Assembly: GCF_029917005.1 (NCBI RefSeq)
Contig: NZ_CP123967.1
Location: forward strand, 806,001 to 870,000
Length of the DNA stretch: 64,000 nt
From: Tessaracoccus lacteus
GTDB taxonomy: Bacteria; Actinomycetota; Actinomycetes; Propionibacteriales; Propionibacteriaceae
Reading direction: 5' to 3'
Shown here: piece after piece, positions 42,681 through 52,327 of the stretch
Layout: each line of letters begins with the position of its first letter
Position numbering within the stretch: the first letter of the stretch is position 1
The notes under the pieces: model-generated
What the model was told of the DNA's origin: nothing
The model's input: only the letters and a program-made list of their open reading frames with translations
Databases searched by the model: none
Translations under genes and position numbers: made by a program

Positions 42681-43303
42681 TGACCGCCACCGCTACCGCG
42701 ATGCCCCGTCTGAAGGCCAAGTACCGCGAGACCATCGTCCCGGCCCTGCAGGAGGAGTTCCAGTACTCCAACGTCATGCAGATCCCCGGTCTGGTGAAGA
42801 TCGTCGTGAACATGGGTGTCGGCGAGGCCGCACGCGACTCGAAGATCATCGAGGGCGCCATCCGCGACCTCACCGCGATCACCGGTCAGAAGCCGGCCGT
42901 CACCAAGGCCCGCAAGTCCATTGCGCAGTTCAAGCTCCGTGAGGGCCAGCCCATCGGCTGCCACGTCACGCTGCGTGGCGACCGCATGTGGGAGTTCGCG
43001 GACCGTCTCCTGACGCTTGCGCTGCCCCGTATCCGCGACTTCCGTGGCCTCAACGGCCGCCAGTTCGACGGTAACGGCAACTACACCTTCGGTCTGTCCG
43101 AGCAGGTCATGTTCCTCGAGATCGATCAGGACAAGATCGATCGCGTGCGCGGCATGGACATCACCTTCGTGACGTCCGCGACCAACGACGTGGAGGGTCG
43201 CGCGCTGCTCAAGCACCTCGGCTTCCCGTTCAAGGCCGTCGACGACCCGAAGAAGCAGTCGGCCAAGCGCGGTCCCGCGTACTACGCCAAGAAGAAGAAG
43301 TGA
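42680..43303 (+). CDS. rplE: 50S ribosomal protein L5
   Basis: 207 residues; binds 5S rRNA. Conserved [25 protein letters not shown] and FVTSA near the end. The first dozen residues ([12 protein letters not shown]) extend the usual start. Short 8-bp gap to rpsN. Confidence 0.97.
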   Translation: MTATATAMPRLKAKYRETIVPALQEEFQYSNVMQIPGLVKIVVNMGVGEAARDSKIIEGAIRDLTAITGQKPAVTKARKSIAQFKLREGQPIGCHVTLRGDRMWEFADRLLTLALPRIRDFRGLNGRQFDGNGNYTFGLSEQVMFLEIDQDKIDRVRGMDITFVTSATNDVEGRALLKHLGFPFKAVDDPKKQSAKRGPAYYAKKKK

Positions 43304-43311
43304 GCTGAGCA

Positions 43312-43497
43312 ATGGCTAAGACAGCACTCAAGGTCAAGCAGTCCCGCAAGCCGAAGTTCGGCGTGCGCGCCTACACCCGCTGCCAGAAGTGCGGCCGACC
43401 CCACTCGGTCTACCGCAAGTTCGGGCTCTGCCGTGTCTGCCTCCGCGAAATGGCCCATGCCGGCGAGCTGCCGGGCGTGACCAAGTCGTCCTGGTGA
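43312..43497 (+). CDS. rpsN: 30S ribosomal protein S14, zinc-ribbon type
   Basis: 61 residues, the short C+ (type Z) form with Cys24, Cys27, Cys40 and Cys43 coordinating zinc. Normal in actinobacterial spc operons; zinc-free paralogues are usually encoded elsewhere. Confidence 0.97.
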   Translation: MAKTALKVKQSRKPKFGVRAYTRCQKCGRPHSVYRKFGLCRVCLREMAHAGELPGVTKSSW

Positions 43498-43522
43498 ATC
43501 GACCCACTGAACACATCAACTA

Positions 43523-43557
43523 ACACCAGGTCCGGGAGCGTTCCCGGAAACCGGTGT
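43523..43557 (+). promoter_or_regulatory. Hairpin between rpsN and rpsH
   Basis: Stem of ACACC/GGTGT outside and TCCGGG/CCCGGA inside, loop AGCGTT, with small bulges. It lies just before the rpsH ribosome-binding site, in the place where S8 acts in other bacteria; S8 binding here is only a hypothesis. Confidence 0.45.
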
Positions 43558-43577
43558 GAGAAATGAGGAAATAAGTC

Positions 43578-43982
43578 ATGACGATGACTGATCCGATCGC
43601 AGACATGCTCACGCGTGTCCGCAACGCCAACCAGGCGTTCCAGGATTCCACGTCCATGCCGTCGTCGAAGATCAAGGTGGGCATCGCCGAGATCCTGAAG
43701 GCCAACGGCTACATCGCCGGCTACGAGCTGACCGAGGTCGAGGGCCAGGTCGGCAAGACGCTCAAGGTCTCGCTGAAGTACGGCGAGTCCCGCGAGCGTT
43801 CGATCTCCGGCATCAAGCGCATCAGCAAGCCCGGTCTTCGCGTCTACGCGAAGTCCACCGAGCTGCCGAAGGTGCTCGGCGGCCTGGGCATCGCCATCAT
43901 CTCGACGTCGCAGGGTCTGCTGACCGACCGCGACGCCAAGGCCAAGTCCGTGGGCGGCGAAGTTCTCGCCTACGTCTGGTGA
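43578..43982 (+). CDS. rpsH: 30S ribosomal protein S8
   Basis: 134 residues. Opens [20 protein letters not shown]; conserved [12 protein letters not shown] and [39 protein letters not shown] upstream; the ATG two codons later is an alternative start. Confidence 0.97.
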   Translation: MTMTDPIADMLTRVRNANQAFQDSTSMPSSKIKVGIAEILKANGYIAGYELTEVEGQVGKTLKVSLKYGESRERSISGIKRISKPGLRVYAKSTELPKVLGGLGIAIISTSQGLLTDRDAKAKSVGGEVLAYVW

Positions 43983-44009
43983 CGCGGCGATAGGTAAGGA
44001 GGAAACAAC

Positions 44010-44552
44010 ATGTCACGAATTGGCAGGCTCCCCATCGCCATCCCGTCAGGTGTCGACGTGAAGCTCGACGGCCAGCAGGTCGACGTCAAGGGTCCCAAGG
44101 GTTCCCTGGCGCTCACCATCGCTGAGCCCATCACGATCGGCCGTAACGAGGCCGGGCTTCTGGAGGTCGCGCGTCCGAACGACGAGCGCCAGAACCGTTC
44201 TCTGCACGGCCTGACCCGCACGCTGGTGAACAACATGATCACCGGTGTGACCGAGGGCTACGAGAAGAAGCTCGAGATCGTCGGTGTTGGTTACCGCGTG
44301 ATCTCCAAGGGCCCGAAGCAGCTCGAGTTCGCGCTCGGGTTCTCGCACCCCGTGATCGTCGACGCCCCCGAGGGCATCGAGTTCACCGTCGAGTCCGCGA
44401 CCAAGTTCTCGGTCAAGGGCATCGACAAGCAGCTCGTCGGCGAGACCGCGGCCAACATCCGCAAGATCCGCAAGCCGGAGCCCTACAAGGGCAAGGGTGT
44501 CCGCTATGCGGGCGAGCACGTCCGCCGCAAGGCTGGAAAGGCTGGTAAGTAA
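44010..44552 (+). CDS. rplF: 50S ribosomal protein L6
   Basis: 180 residues, two-domain protein near the factor-binding site. [15 protein letters not shown] start and [24 protein letters not shown] end are conserved. Stop overlaps the rplR ATG (TAATG). Confidence 0.98.
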   Translation: MSRIGRLPIAIPSGVDVKLDGQQVDVKGPKGSLALTIAEPITIGRNEAGLLEVARPNDERQNRSLHGLTRTLVNNMITGVTEGYEKKLEIVGVGYRVISKGPKQLEFALGFSHPVIVDAPEGIEFTVESATKFSVKGIDKQLVGETAANIRKIRKPEPYKGKGVRYAGEHVRRKAGKAGK

Positions 44553-44935
44553 TGGCCATCTCGATCAAGCACAACAAGTCGCTTGCTCCGAAGGTCGCGT
44601 CCCGTACGCGCCGTCAGCTGCGTGCCCGCAAGAAGATCAACGGCACTCCGGAGCGTCCCCGCCTGGTTGTGACCCGCTCTTCGCGTCACCTGTTCGTCCA
44701 GGTCATCGACGACGTCGCCGGCACCACGCTGGCCTCCGCGTCGACGATGGAGGCGGACCTGCGGGCCACCGAGGCCGACAAGTCGGCCAAGGCCAAGAAG
44801 GTCGGCGAGCTGATCGCCGCCCGCGCCAAGGCAGCGGGTGTCGAGCAGGTCGTCTTCGACCGGGCCGGTAACAAGTACCACGGGCGGATCGCGGCTCTGG
44901 CCGACGCCGCCCGCGAGGCCGGCCTCGGCTTCTGA
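44552..44935 (+). CDS. rplR: 50S ribosomal protein L18
   Basis: 127 residues; 5S rRNA binder. Conserved [20 protein letters not shown] and [24 protein letters not shown]. Coupled to rplF. Confidence 0.97.
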   Translation: MAISIKHNKSLAPKVASRTRRQLRARKKINGTPERPRLVVTRSSRHLFVQVIDDVAGTTLASASTMEADLRATEADKSAKAKKVGELIAARAKAAGVEQVVFDRAGNKYHGRIAALADAAREAGLGF

Positions 44936-44960
44936 TACGACGAAAGGATAGGTATTCACG

Positions 44961-45560
44961 ATGAGTGAGACCCAGCAGCGCCGTTCCGGCGGCGGGGACC
45001 GTCGTGGCCGTGACGATCGTCGTGGCCAGGCTCCCAAGGAAGAGAACAAGTACCTCGAGCGCGTGGTGACCATCAACCGCGTCGCCAAGGTCGTCCAGGG
45101 TGGTCGTCGCTTCAGCTTCACCGCACTGGTCGTCGTCGGCGACGGCGAGGGGAACGTCGGCGTCGGTTACGGCAAGGCGAAGGAGGTGCCGGCCGCGATC
45201 GCCAAGGGCGTTGAAGAGGCCAAGAAGCACTTCTTCCGCGTTCCGCTGATCCAGCGCACGATCCCGCACCCGGTGCAGGGCGAGAAGGCGGCCGGTGTCG
45301 TCATGCTCCGTCCGGCCAGCCCCGGTACCGGCGTCATCGCCGGTGGCTCGGTGCGTGCGGTCCTCGAGTGCGCGGGCGTCCACGACGTCCTCGCCAAGTC
45401 GCTCGGCTCGTCCAACGCGATCAACGTGGTGCACGCCACCGTCGACGCGCTGAAGCAGCTCGAGGAGCCCGAGGCCGTGGCACGTCGCCGCGGCATGGCC
45501 GTGGAGGACGTCGCCCCGGCGGCTCTGCTCCGCGCAGCCAAGGAAGAGGTGGCCAAGTGA
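44961..45560 (+). CDS. rpsE: 30S ribosomal protein S5
   Basis: 199 residues. Double-stranded RNA-binding N-domain [21 protein letters not shown] and [20 protein letters not shown] Gly/Arg-rich N-terminal extension of about 25 residues is normal in actinobacteria. Stop overlaps rpmD. Confidence 0.98.
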   Translation: MSETQQRRSGGGDRRGRDDRRGQAPKEENKYLERVVTINRVAKVVQGGRRFSFTALVVVGDGEGNVGVGYGKAKEVPAAIAKGVEEAKKHFFRVPLIQRTIPHPVQGEKAAGVVMLRPASPGTGVIAGGSVRAVLECAGVHDVLAKSLGSSNAINVVHATVDALKQLEEPEAVARRRGMAVEDVAPAALLRAAKEEVAK

Positions 45561-45742
45561 TGGCTCGTCTCAAGATCACCCAGGCAAAGTCTGGGGTGGG
45601 TGGCAAGCAGTACCAGCGTGACACGCTGCGTACGCTCGGCCTCAAGCGCATCGGTGACCAGGTCGTCCGCGAGGACCGCCCCGAGGTCCTCGGCATGATC
45701 CGCACCGTCGCCCACCTCGTTACCGTGGAAGAGGTGAAGTGA
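45560..45742 (+). CDS. rpmD: 50S ribosomal protein L30
   Basis: 60 residues from the ATG overlapping the rpsE stop (TGATG): [16 protein letters not shown], then [30 protein letters not shown]. Complete. Confidence 0.96.
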   Translation: MARLKITQAKSGVGGKQYQRDTLRTLGLKRIGDQVVREDRPEVLGMIRTVAHLVTVEEVK

Positions 45743-45744
45743 CC

Positions 45745-46185
45745 ATGTCGCTGAAGCTTCATCACCTGCGTCCCGCCCCGGGCGCCAAGACGGCGAAGAC
45801 CCGTGTTGGCCGCGGTGAGGGATCCAAGGGTAAGACCGCTGGTCGCGGCACGAAGGGTACCGGCGCTCGCAAGAACGTTCCGGAGAACTTCGAGGGTGGC
45901 CAGATGCCGCTGCACATGCGGCTCCCGAAGCTCAAGGGCTTCAAGAACCCGTTCCGCGTGGAGTTCCAGGTCGTCAACGTCGGCCGGATCGCCGAGCTGT
46001 TCCCGCAGGGTGGCAAGGTCGGCGTCGCCGAGCTCATCGCCGCCGGGGCGGTGCGCGACGGCAAGCTCGTCAAGGTGCTCGGCACCGGTGACGTGGCCGT
46101 CAAGCTCGACGTGACCGCCCACGCGTTCTCGGGCTCCGCCAAGGAGAAGCTGGCTGCCGCCGGCGGCTCCGCGAACGAGCTCTGA
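45745..46185 (+). CDS. rplO: 50S ribosomal protein L15
   Basis: 146 residues. [38 protein letters not shown] is typical. A GTG two codons earlier (45739) is possible, but GAGG spacing favours 45745. Last gene before a strong terminator, so secY has its own promoter. Confidence 0.96.
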   Translation: MSLKLHHLRPAPGAKTAKTRVGRGEGSKGKTAGRGTKGTGARKNVPENFEGGQMPLHMRLPKLKGFKNPFRVEFQVVNVGRIAELFPQGGKVGVAELIAAGAVRDGKLVKVLGTGDVAVKLDVTAHAFSGSAKEKLAAAGGSANEL

Positions 46186-46204
46186 GGCGCAACCGCGCAT
46201 CACC

Positions 46205-46247
46205 ACCGACGGGGTGGGTCCGCTTCTGGCGGACCCACCCCGTCGGT
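46205..46247 (+). terminator. Terminator after rplO
   Basis: Stem of about 19 bp (ACCGACGGGGTGGGTCCGC and complement) with loop TTCTG, followed by TTTATTT. Confidence 0.9.
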
Positions 46248-46265
46248 TTATTTGTGCAGGGTGTT

Positions 46266-46295
46266 TTGTCTGCCAGTGGCGGGGCTTGGTAGGCT
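46266..46295 (+). promoter_or_regulatory. Promoter of secY-adk-map
   Basis: TTGTCT (46266-46271), 18 bp, TAGGCT (46290-46295). Confidence 0.55.
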
Positions 46296-46356
46296 GCCAT
46301 GGTTGCCGTGCCAGGTGCGCGCGACCCACGTGTCATCAGTCGAAAGTAGTAACCGG

Positions 46357-47670
46357 ATGCTCTCCGCTCTCGCTAACGCGTTGAAGACCCCGGACCTTCG
46401 CAAGAAGATCCTCTTCACGCTGGGCATCATCACCGTGTTCCGACTCGGCTCATCGATCCCGACCCCGAACGTCAACATGTCGCGCATCAACGAGTGCGTC
46501 GACCTCGCCTCCAGCGGCGACCAGGCCGGGCTGTACTCGATCGTGAACCTGTTCTCCGGTGGTGCGCTGCTGCACCTGACGATCTTCGCGCTCGGCATCA
46601 TGCCCTACATCACCGCGTCGATCATCCTGCAGCTTCTCACGGTCGTGATCCCCAAGCTCGAGGCCCTCAAGAAGGAGGGTGCCTCCGGCACCGCGAAGAT
46701 CACCGAGTACACCCGGTATCTGACGCTGGTGCTCGCCGTGCTGAACGCCACCGCGTACGTCACGATGGCGCGCACCGGCCAGCTGTTCCAGGGCTGCACG
46801 GGCATCATCTATTCCGAGGACCTGTTCCCGCTGATCACGATGGTCCTGATCATGACCGCCGGCACCGGCGTGATCATGTGGATGGGTGAGCTGATCACCG
46901 AGCGCGGCATCGGTAACGGCATGTCCATCATGATCTTCACCCAGATCGCGGCCAGCTTCCCGACCGGCCTGTGGTCGATCAAGCAGGGCCACCCCGGCGC
47001 CGTCGGCTGGTTCCTCTTCTTCGCCGTCATCGGCATCGGGCTGCTCGTCATGCTCGCGATCATCTGGATCGAGCAGGGGCAGCGCCGTATCCCGGTCCAG
47101 TACGCCAAGCGCATGGTCGGGCGCCGCCTCGTCGGCGGCTCCACCACCTACATCCCGCTGAAGGTCAACCAGTCCGGCGTCATCCCCGTCATCTTCGCCT
47201 CGTCGATCATGTACCTGCCGGTCCTGTACGCCACCTTCCGCCCCGAGGGCGCGGTGTCCGAGTGGATCATCGCCAACTTCACCGGCAGCGGCGTCTACTC
47301 GTGGGTGTACACGGTCGTCCAGTTCGTCCTCATCATCGCCTTCTGCTACTTCTACGTGTCGATCACCTTCAACCCCGAAGAGGTCTCCGACAACATGAAG
47401 AAGTACGGCGGCTTCATCCCCGGCATCCGTGCCGGGAAGCCGACCGAGCGCTACCTCGCCTACGTGCTGTCACGGCTGACCGCGCCTGGCTCGCTGTACC
47501 TGGCGACGATCGCACTGATCCCGACGCTCGCGTTCATCGCGGTCGGGGCTCAGCAGAACTTCCCGTTCGGCGGCACGTCGATCCTCATCATCGTCGGCGT
47601 CGGTCTCGACACCGTCAAGAAGATCGAGAGCCAGCTCCAGCAGCGCAACTACGAAGGATTCCTGCGATGA
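46357..47670 (+). CDS. secY: Protein translocase subunit SecY
   Basis: Channel of the Sec translocon, 437 residues with ten membrane segments. The ATG at 46357 gives [23 protein letters not shown], the family start; upstream in-frame sequence is not SecY-like. [26 protein letters not shown] (plug and TM2) and the cytoplasmic loop [15 protein letters not shown] are visible. Overlaps adk by 4 bp (ATGA). Confidence 0.97.
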   Translation: MLSALANALKTPDLRKKILFTLGIITVFRLGSSIPTPNVNMSRINECVDLASSGDQAGLYSIVNLFSGGALLHLTIFALGIMPYITASIILQLLTVVIPKLEALKKEGASGTAKITEYTRYLTLVLAVLNATAYVTMARTGQLFQGCTGIIYSEDLFPLITMVLIMTAGTGVIMWMGELITERGIGNGMSIMIFTQIAASFPTGLWSIKQGHPGAVGWFLFFAVIGIGLLVMLAIIWIEQGQRRIPVQYAKRMVGRRLVGGSTTYIPLKVNQSGVIPVIFASSIMYLPVLYATFRPEGAVSEWIIANFTGSGVYSWVYTVVQFVLIIAFCYFYVSITFNPEEVSDNMKKYGGFIPGIRAGKPTERYLAYVLSRLTAPGSLYLATIALIPTLAFIAVGAQQNFPFGGTSILIIVGVGLDTVKKIESQLQQRNYEGFLR

Positions 47671-48242
47671 GGTTGTTGATCATGGGCGCCCCCGGCGCCG
47701 GCAAGGGCACCCAGGCGACCGCGCTGGCCGCCAGGTACGGGGTTCCCGCGATCTCGACCGGAGACATCTTCAGGCACAACATCAGGAACGCCACGCCGCT
47801 CGGCATCAAGGTCAAGGAGCTGATCGACGCCGGCGAGTACGTGCCGGACGACGTCACCGAGGAGATCGTTGCCGCGCGGCTGGCCGAGCCCGACTGCGCG
47901 CAGGGCTTCCTGCTCGACGGCTTCCCTCGCACCATGCACCAGGTGCACTTCCTCGACCGCCACCTCACGGAGCACGGCCAGGCGCTCGACGCGGTCGTGT
48001 CGCTGATGGTGCAGCCAGAGGCGCTCGTGCAGCGCCTCCTGCAGCGCGCCGAGCTCGAGGGACGCGCCGACGACAACGAGGACACCATCCGCCGCCGGAT
48101 GGAGGTCTACGCGGGCCAGACCGCCCCGCTGCTGTTCCACTACGAGTCCAAGGGCCTCCTCGTCGAGGTCGACGGAACCGGATCGGTCGAGGAGGTCCGC
48201 CAGCGGATGTTCGGCCTCGTGGACGCGCACACCGCCAGATGA
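47667..48242 (+). CDS. adk: Adenylate kinase
   Basis: Interconverts AMP, ADP and ATP. 191 residues, the short form without the zinc-binding LID. P-loop [10 protein letters not shown] (7-16), AMP-binding STGDIFR and LLDGFPRT. Start overlaps the secY stop; its stop overlaps map. The secY-adk-map order is a conserved actinobacterial unit. Confidence 0.97.
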   Translation: MRLLIMGAPGAGKGTQATALAARYGVPAISTGDIFRHNIRNATPLGIKVKELIDAGEYVPDDVTEEIVAARLAEPDCAQGFLLDGFPRTMHQVHFLDRHLTEHGQALDAVVSLMVQPEALVQRLLQRAELEGRADDNEDTIRRRMEVYAGQTAPLLFHYESKGLLVEVDGTGSVEEVRQRMFGLVDAHTAR

Positions 48243-49060
48243 GCCAGATCGAGATCAAGGACGCAGCTCAGCTGAAGCTGATGCGGCGGGCCGGTCTCGT
48301 GGTGAGCGACGGCCTTGCCGCCATGTGCGGGGCCGCCGCCATCGGGGTCACCACCCGTGAACTCGACTCCATCGGACGCGAGGTGCTGGAGCGCAACGAC
48401 GCCAAGAGCTCCTTCCTCGGCTACGGCGCCGAGTACGGCGCACCGTTCCCCGCCGTCGCCTGCATCTCCGTCAACGACACGCTGGTGCACGGCATCCCCG
48501 ACGACCGCCCGCTCGAGGACGGCGACGTCGTCTCCATCGACTTCGGCGCCATCGTGGGGGGCTGGCACGGGGACGCTGCCCGGACCGTCATCGTCGGCTC
48601 GGCGGACCCTGCGGACGTCGCGCTCGTCGACGCCACCCGTGAGGCCATGTGGGCCGGCGCGCGTCAGATGCGCGACGGCGGCCGCGTCGGCGACGTCTCC
48701 AGGGCCATCGAGGGCTACGTCAAGTCGCTACCTGTGCGCTACGGCTCGCTGCGCGAGTACACGGGCCACGGCATCGGCACCCAGATGCACATGGAACCGG
48801 ACGTGCCGAACTGGTACCGCCCGCGGCCCACCGCGCGCCTGCGCACCGGGATGGTCCTGGCGATCGAACCTATGCTCACCCGCGGCACGCACCACACCCT
48901 CGAGCTCGACGACGAATGGAGCGTCGTGAGCCGCGACGGCTCGCGCGGCTCCCACTGGGAGAACACGGTCGCGATCACGCCCGGAGGCGTCTGGGTGCTG
49001 ACGGAGGCCGACGGCGGCGAGTCCCTGCTGGGCGACCTCTACGCCCCGCTCGCGGACTGA
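48239..49060 (+). CDS. map: Methionine aminopeptidase, type I
   Basis: Removes the initiator methionine. 273 residues. Metal ligands appear in SIDFGA (Asp), GDAARTV (Asp), GHGIGTQMH (His), AIEPM (Glu) and SHWENTVAI (Glu). ATGA overlap with adk. Confidence 0.96.
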   Translation: MSQIEIKDAAQLKLMRRAGLVVSDGLAAMCGAAAIGVTTRELDSIGREVLERNDAKSSFLGYGAEYGAPFPAVACISVNDTLVHGIPDDRPLEDGDVVSIDFGAIVGGWHGDAARTVIVGSADPADVALVDATREAMWAGARQMRDGGRVGDVSRAIEGYVKSLPVRYGSLREYTGHGIGTQMHMEPDVPNWYRPRPTARLRTGMVLAIEPMLTRGTHHTLELDDEWSVVSRDGSRGSHWENTVAITPGGVWVLTEADGGESLLGDLYAPLAD

Positions 49061-49064
49061 CGCC

Positions 49065-49070
49065 TATCAT
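49065..49070 (+). promoter_or_regulatory. Candidate -10 of the DUF1707 gene
   Basis: TATCAT, 6 nt before the ATG at 49077; leaderless start predicted. Read-through from map is equally possible. Confidence 0.35.
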
Positions 49071-49076
49071 GGGCCC

Positions 49077-49439
49077 ATGGCCCTGCCTCCCAGCTCGAAG
49101 TACCTCCAACGCGCCGCGGATCCGGTCGACGATGTCGAGCGGGAGTCGCTGACCGCGCGGCTCAACTCGGCCTTCGCGGAGGGACGGGTGACGCACGACG
49201 AGTACGCCGCGGCCATGGACGTCGTCTACGGGGCGCGCGCGCTCGGTGACCTCGTCCCCGTGATCGAACAGCTGCCCGCGGCGTCGGCCGCGGTACCGGC
49301 GATCGTTGCGCAGGGCGGCACCCCGGCCGGCGAGGTCTCCGCCGCACGCAACCTGGTGCCCCTGACCGTCCTGGTGGGCGCGGTCGGCCTCTCGCTGGTC
49401 GTGGTAATCGCCCTGCTCGTCGGCATCCTGCTGTTCTGA
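49077..49439 (+). CDS. DUF1707 membrane protein
   Basis: 120 residues. The N-terminal 55 residues match the DUF1707 pattern (VERESLTARLNSAFAEGRVTHDEYAAAMDVVYGARALGDL), a small helical actinobacterial domain of unknown role, followed by one C-terminal membrane helix (about 95-119). Probably a membrane-anchored accessory protein. Precedes the two secreted peptidase genes. Confidence 0.82.
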   Translation: MALPPSSKYLQRAADPVDDVERESLTARLNSAFAEGRVTHDEYAAAMDVVYGARALGDLVPVIEQLPAASAAVPAIVAQGGTPAGEVSAARNLVPLTVLVGAVGLSLVVVIALLVGILLF

Positions 49440-49452
49440 GCGCCTTCCGCAC

Positions 49453-49458
49453 TAGCCT
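49453..49458 (+). promoter_or_regulatory. Candidate -10 of the peptidase pair
   Basis: TAGCCT, 6 nt before the GTG at 49465; no Shine-Dalgarno sequence. Leaderless start predicted. Confidence 0.4.
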
Positions 49459-49464
49459 TCCAGC

Positions 49465-50415
49465 GTGTCGAACCGTGAACCATCTCCGCAGCCGCGGCGT
49501 GCCGCGCCCGCGGACGAGGGTGCCCGACGCGTCCGGGTGGCAGGGACTGCGGTGGGTGCCGTGCTCGTGCTGGCGGCCCTGGTGGCCGCTTCCGCGCTGC
49601 TGGTCGGCGGCGGTTCCAGGGTGGTGACGGTCACGGCCCCGACGATGAGCGTCACGACCGGCATCGACCTGCCGCTCGGCGTCGATGTCGGTGCCGGCGC
49701 GTGGCAGCTGCCGACCCGCACGCTTCCCGATCTGCCGGACCCGGACCCGGACTCGGAGCTGTACCCGGCCCAGACCGCGGCGCTCAACGCGCTCCCCGTC
49801 ATCTCACTGACCGGCTGCCCGGCCCCCGCCAGGATCACATCGCGTGCAGCATGGAAGAGGGCCGTGCGCGCGCAGTGGCACTGCCTGCAGGAGGCGTGGG
49901 CGCCCGTGCTGGCCAGCTACGGGCTGGGCGTCACTGAGCCTGCCGTCAGCTTCTACGACGGTAACGGGGCGGACAGCGCCTGCGGCTGGATCGACGCGCC
50001 AGCCTTCTACTGCTCGGCGGGTGACGGGTCCGCGTACTTCGGCACCGGCCACTTCCAGATGGCGAAGGACTGGGACCTGTCGGTCAACGAGATGGTCAAC
50101 CACGAGTACGCGCACCACCTCCAGTCGCTGTTCGGCATCACGGCGGTGAAGGTCGCGGCGTCCGGGGGAGCCGAGCTCGACCGGCGGGCCGAACTGCAGG
50201 CGACGTGCCTGTCGGCCGCCCTCACCATCAACAATGAGGCCGTCGACTTCGGCGTGGAGGAGTACGAGGGCTGGATGCAGCGACTCGGGACGATGCTCTC
50301 GGACGACATCCACGGCAGCCAGGATTCGCTGCTCGACTGGGGGGCGCGAGGCCTGCATGCCACGACCTACCAGTCCTGCAACACCTGGGTGGCAGCGCCG
50401 TCGGCGGTGGCCTGA
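49465..50415 (+). CDS. Membrane-anchored neutral zinc metallopeptidase (YpfJ-like), copy 1
   Basis: 316 residues. A short basic cytoplasmic N-terminus, one membrane helix (about 24-48), a low-complexity linker, then an extracellular domain. The gluzincin-like motif is HEYAHHLQ (His213, Glu214, His217), with RRAELQATC downstream as the probable third-ligand Glu. Cysteines in TGCP, HCLQ, ACGW, YCSA, ATC and SCN suggest disulfides. The layout fits the putative neutral zinc metallopeptidase family; substrate unknown. Its stop overlaps the start of a paralogue (TGATG). Confidence 0.85.
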   Translation: MSNREPSPQPRRAAPADEGARRVRVAGTAVGAVLVLAALVAASALLVGGGSRVVTVTAPTMSVTTGIDLPLGVDVGAGAWQLPTRTLPDLPDPDPDSELYPAQTAALNALPVISLTGCPAPARITSRAAWKRAVRAQWHCLQEAWAPVLASYGLGVTEPAVSFYDGNGADSACGWIDAPAFYCSAGDGSAYFGTGHFQMAKDWDLSVNEMVNHEYAHHLQSLFGITAVKVAASGGAELDRRAELQATCLSAALTINNEAVDFGVEEYEGWMQRLGTMLSDDIHGSQDSLLDWGARGLHATTYQSCNTWVAAPSAVA

Positions 50416-51365
50416 TGACCGGTTGGCGGCAGCCGCCACGAACCGGCGGCCGGAGAGGCGGCGGCGCCTCGGGCGTCGGGCTGGTCGTCGGCGCACTGGC
50501 GGCCGCGCTGCTCGTGGCCCTGCTGGCGGCGTCGCTCGTCGGGTCCATGGTCGCGCGGCTCCAGCCGCAGCCCGCTGATCCCGACGTGGCGACGCCTCAG
50601 CCCTCCGTCACCGCGTCGGCACCGGTCGCGACCCCGAGCGCCGCCCCGGAGCCCGGGCTGCCCGAGCGGACCTGGCCCGCCCTTCCCGCGCCCAGCGCGA
50701 CAGCTGCGGCCGGGCGGGCGCTGCAGAGCAGCGCCCTCTACGAGGTCGCCGCGCCAGGACAGGCAGGCTGTCCCGCTCCGGCGTCCGCCGGATCCATGGA
50801 GGAGCTGGAGGGGCTGGCGGGAGGCCAACTCGACTGCCTGCAGCAGGCGTGGGCCCCGGTGCTCACGACCCTCGGGTTCGACGCCACCGAGATCCCGTAC
50901 TACTTCTACGACGCCGAGGTCGTCGACACCCCGTGCGGCTGGGTGGAGGCCCCGGCGCTGTACTGCTCCGCGCAGGGCGGCGCCATCTACTTCGGCGTGA
51001 CCGCCCTGAACGGCACCAGCTGGTACGACCTCGGCGTCAAGGAGGTCGCCGGCCACGAGTACGGCCACCATCTCCAGGCGCTGGCCGGGATGATGGAGGC
51101 CTCGGCCGGGCTGACCGGCAACGAGCCCGTCCGGCGACTCGAGCTCCAGGCCACGTGCTTCGCCTACGCGCAGATCGCCCGCGACGACTCCGTCGACCTG
51201 ACCCGGGAGGTCTTCGACACCATCGAGCCGTACCTGCGTGCCACCGTCGACGACGGCGTGCACGGCTCTCCCGACTCGGTCGCCAACTGGGGGCTGCGTG
51301 GGTTGTACGCCGACGACCTGGGGGAGTGCAACACGTGGGTCGTGCCGTCGGCGGACGTCGATTGA
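50415..51365 (+). CDS. Membrane-anchored neutral zinc metallopeptidase (YpfJ-like), copy 2
   Basis: 316 residues, same length and architecture as the preceding gene: basic N-terminus, membrane helix (about 21-47), Pro/Ala-rich linker, extracellular domain. Active motif HEYGHHLQ (His214, Glu215, His218), then RRLELQATC. The matched cysteines (CPAP, DCLQ, PCGW, YCSA, ATC, ECN) and shared CGW-EAPA-YCSA segments show tandem duplication followed by divergence. Translationally coupled to copy 1; convergent with the YciI-like gene (1-bp gap). Confidence 0.85.
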   Translation: MTGWRQPPRTGGRRGGGASGVGLVVGALAAALLVALLAASLVGSMVARLQPQPADPDVATPQPSVTASAPVATPSAAPEPGLPERTWPALPAPSATAAAGRALQSSALYEVAAPGQAGCPAPASAGSMEELEGLAGGQLDCLQQAWAPVLTTLGFDATEIPYYFYDAEVVDTPCGWVEAPALYCSAQGGAIYFGVTALNGTSWYDLGVKEVAGHEYGHHLQALAGMMEASAGLTGNEPVRRLELQATCFAYAQIARDDSVDLTREVFDTIEPYLRATVDDGVHGSPDSVANWGLRGLYADDLGECNTWVVPSADVD

Positions 51366-51366
51366 C

Positions 51367-51651
51367 TCAGCCGGCGAAGACGCCGATCACGGGGTTCCAT
51401 TGCGTGATCGAGCGGCCCACGATCAGCGAGGCGTGACAGAACGGGTCCTCGTCCAGCAGCGCGGCGATCTCGGCCGCCGTCTCGCCCCGGAACAGCAGCA
51501 GCGCGCTGGCCACCTCGACGTCCACGTACGGGCCGCTGGCGATCAGCGGGCCGCCCGCCAGGGACGCGAGAAACTCGCGGTGCTTCGGCCGGATCGCCGC
51601 CAGGGCATCGGCGTCGGAGGAGTAGGTGTACTGGACTGCGAAGTACTTCAT
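51367..51651 (-). CDS. YciI-like protein
   Basis: 94 residues of the YCII-related fold (dimeric alpha-beta barrel): MKYFAVQYTYSSD start, RPKHREFLASLAGGPLIASGPY and DEDPFCHASLIVGR. The family has a conserved Asp-His pair, here in DPFCHA, but activity is mostly unknown. Lies convergent with copy 2 of the peptidase and divergent from infA. Confidence 0.88.
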   Translation of the reverse strand: MKYFAVQYTYSSDADALAAIRPKHREFLASLAGGPLIASGPYVDVEVASALLLFRGETAAEIAALLDEDPFCHASLIVGRSITQWNPVIGVFAG

Positions 51652-51659
51652 GGGTCCAC

Positions 51660-51665
51660 AGGCTA
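51660..51665 (-). promoter_or_regulatory. Candidate -10 of the YciI-like gene
   Basis: TAGCCT on the minus strand, 8 nt before the ATG; no Shine-Dalgarno sequence. Confidence 0.35.
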
Positions 51666-51685
51666 GTGAGGTGCCGAGGCCCTAT

Positions 51686-51715
51686 TTGGAAAGACCTCCA
51701 GCTTCGGCGTAAAAT
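51686..51715 (+). promoter_or_regulatory. Promoter of infA
   Basis: TTGGAA (51686-51691), 18 bp, TAAAAT (51710-51715). Near-consensus -10. Confidence 0.65.
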
Positions 51716-51775
51716 GCCTGTCTGAAGTACACTCCGGCGGCGCACAGGCTCGCCGGCGCGACAGAATGAGAGTTC

Positions 51776-51997
51776 ATGGCGAAGAAAGAAGGAGCCCTCG
51801 AGCTCGAGGGCACCGTGGTCGAGGCACTGCCGAACGCGATGTTCCGCGTGGAGCTCGCCAACGGGCACAAGGTCCTGACGACCATCAGCGGCAAGATGCG
51901 CCAGCACTACATCCGCATCCTGCCGGCCGACCGCGTCGTCGTGGAGCTGTCTCCCTACGACCTCACCCGAGGACGCATCGTCTACCGTCACAAGTGA
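51776..51997 (+). CDS. infA: Translation initiation factor IF-1
   Basis: 73 residues, S1-like OB fold: [27 protein letters not shown] and [27 protein letters not shown]. Complete and highly conserved. Heads the last ribosomal block. Confidence 0.98.
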   Translation: MAKKEGALELEGTVVEALPNAMFRVELANGHKVLTTISGKMRQHYIRILPADRVVVELSPYDLTRGRIVYRHK

Positions 51998-52065
51998 GCC
52001 TTCCAGGCCACTCGACGCGCCCGCCCCGCCAGGGGTGCGGCGCGTTGCTGTGTTTCGGGGGCGAT

Positions 52066-52094
52066 TTGGGCCGCGCGCCCGCGTGGCGTAAGCT
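52066..52094 (+). promoter_or_regulatory. Promoter of rpmJ and the alpha operon
   Basis: TTGGGC (52066-52071), 17 bp, TAAGCT (52089-52094), within the 216-bp infA-rpmJ gap. No gene is evident in the rest of that gap. Confidence 0.6.
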
Positions 52095-52213
52095 GGTGCG
52101 TCGGTCGTCCCCGCCCGGACGCGTGCGAGCGTGCCCGGGTGACGGCCACCGGAAATCCACCACAAGATTGGGTGCTGCCAAGCGCCCAGTCGCTGATTGA
52201 AAAGGTTGCTCGA

Positions 52214-52327
52214 ATGAAGGTTCAGCCGAGCGTCAAGAAGATCTGCGACAAGTGCAAGGTCATCCGCCGGCACGGTCGTGTGATGGTGATCTGCGAAAAC
52301 CCCCGCCACAAGCAGCGTCAGGGCTGA
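52214..52327 (+). CDS. rpmJ: 50S ribosomal protein L36, zinc-ribbon type
   Basis: 37 residues from the ATG at 52214: [17 protein letters not shown]. Zinc ligands Cys11, Cys14, Cys27 and His32, the C+ form. A longer in-frame start upstream exists but the family start is clear. Confidence 0.97.
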   Translation: MKVQPSVKKICDKCKVIRRHGRVMVICENPRHKQRQG

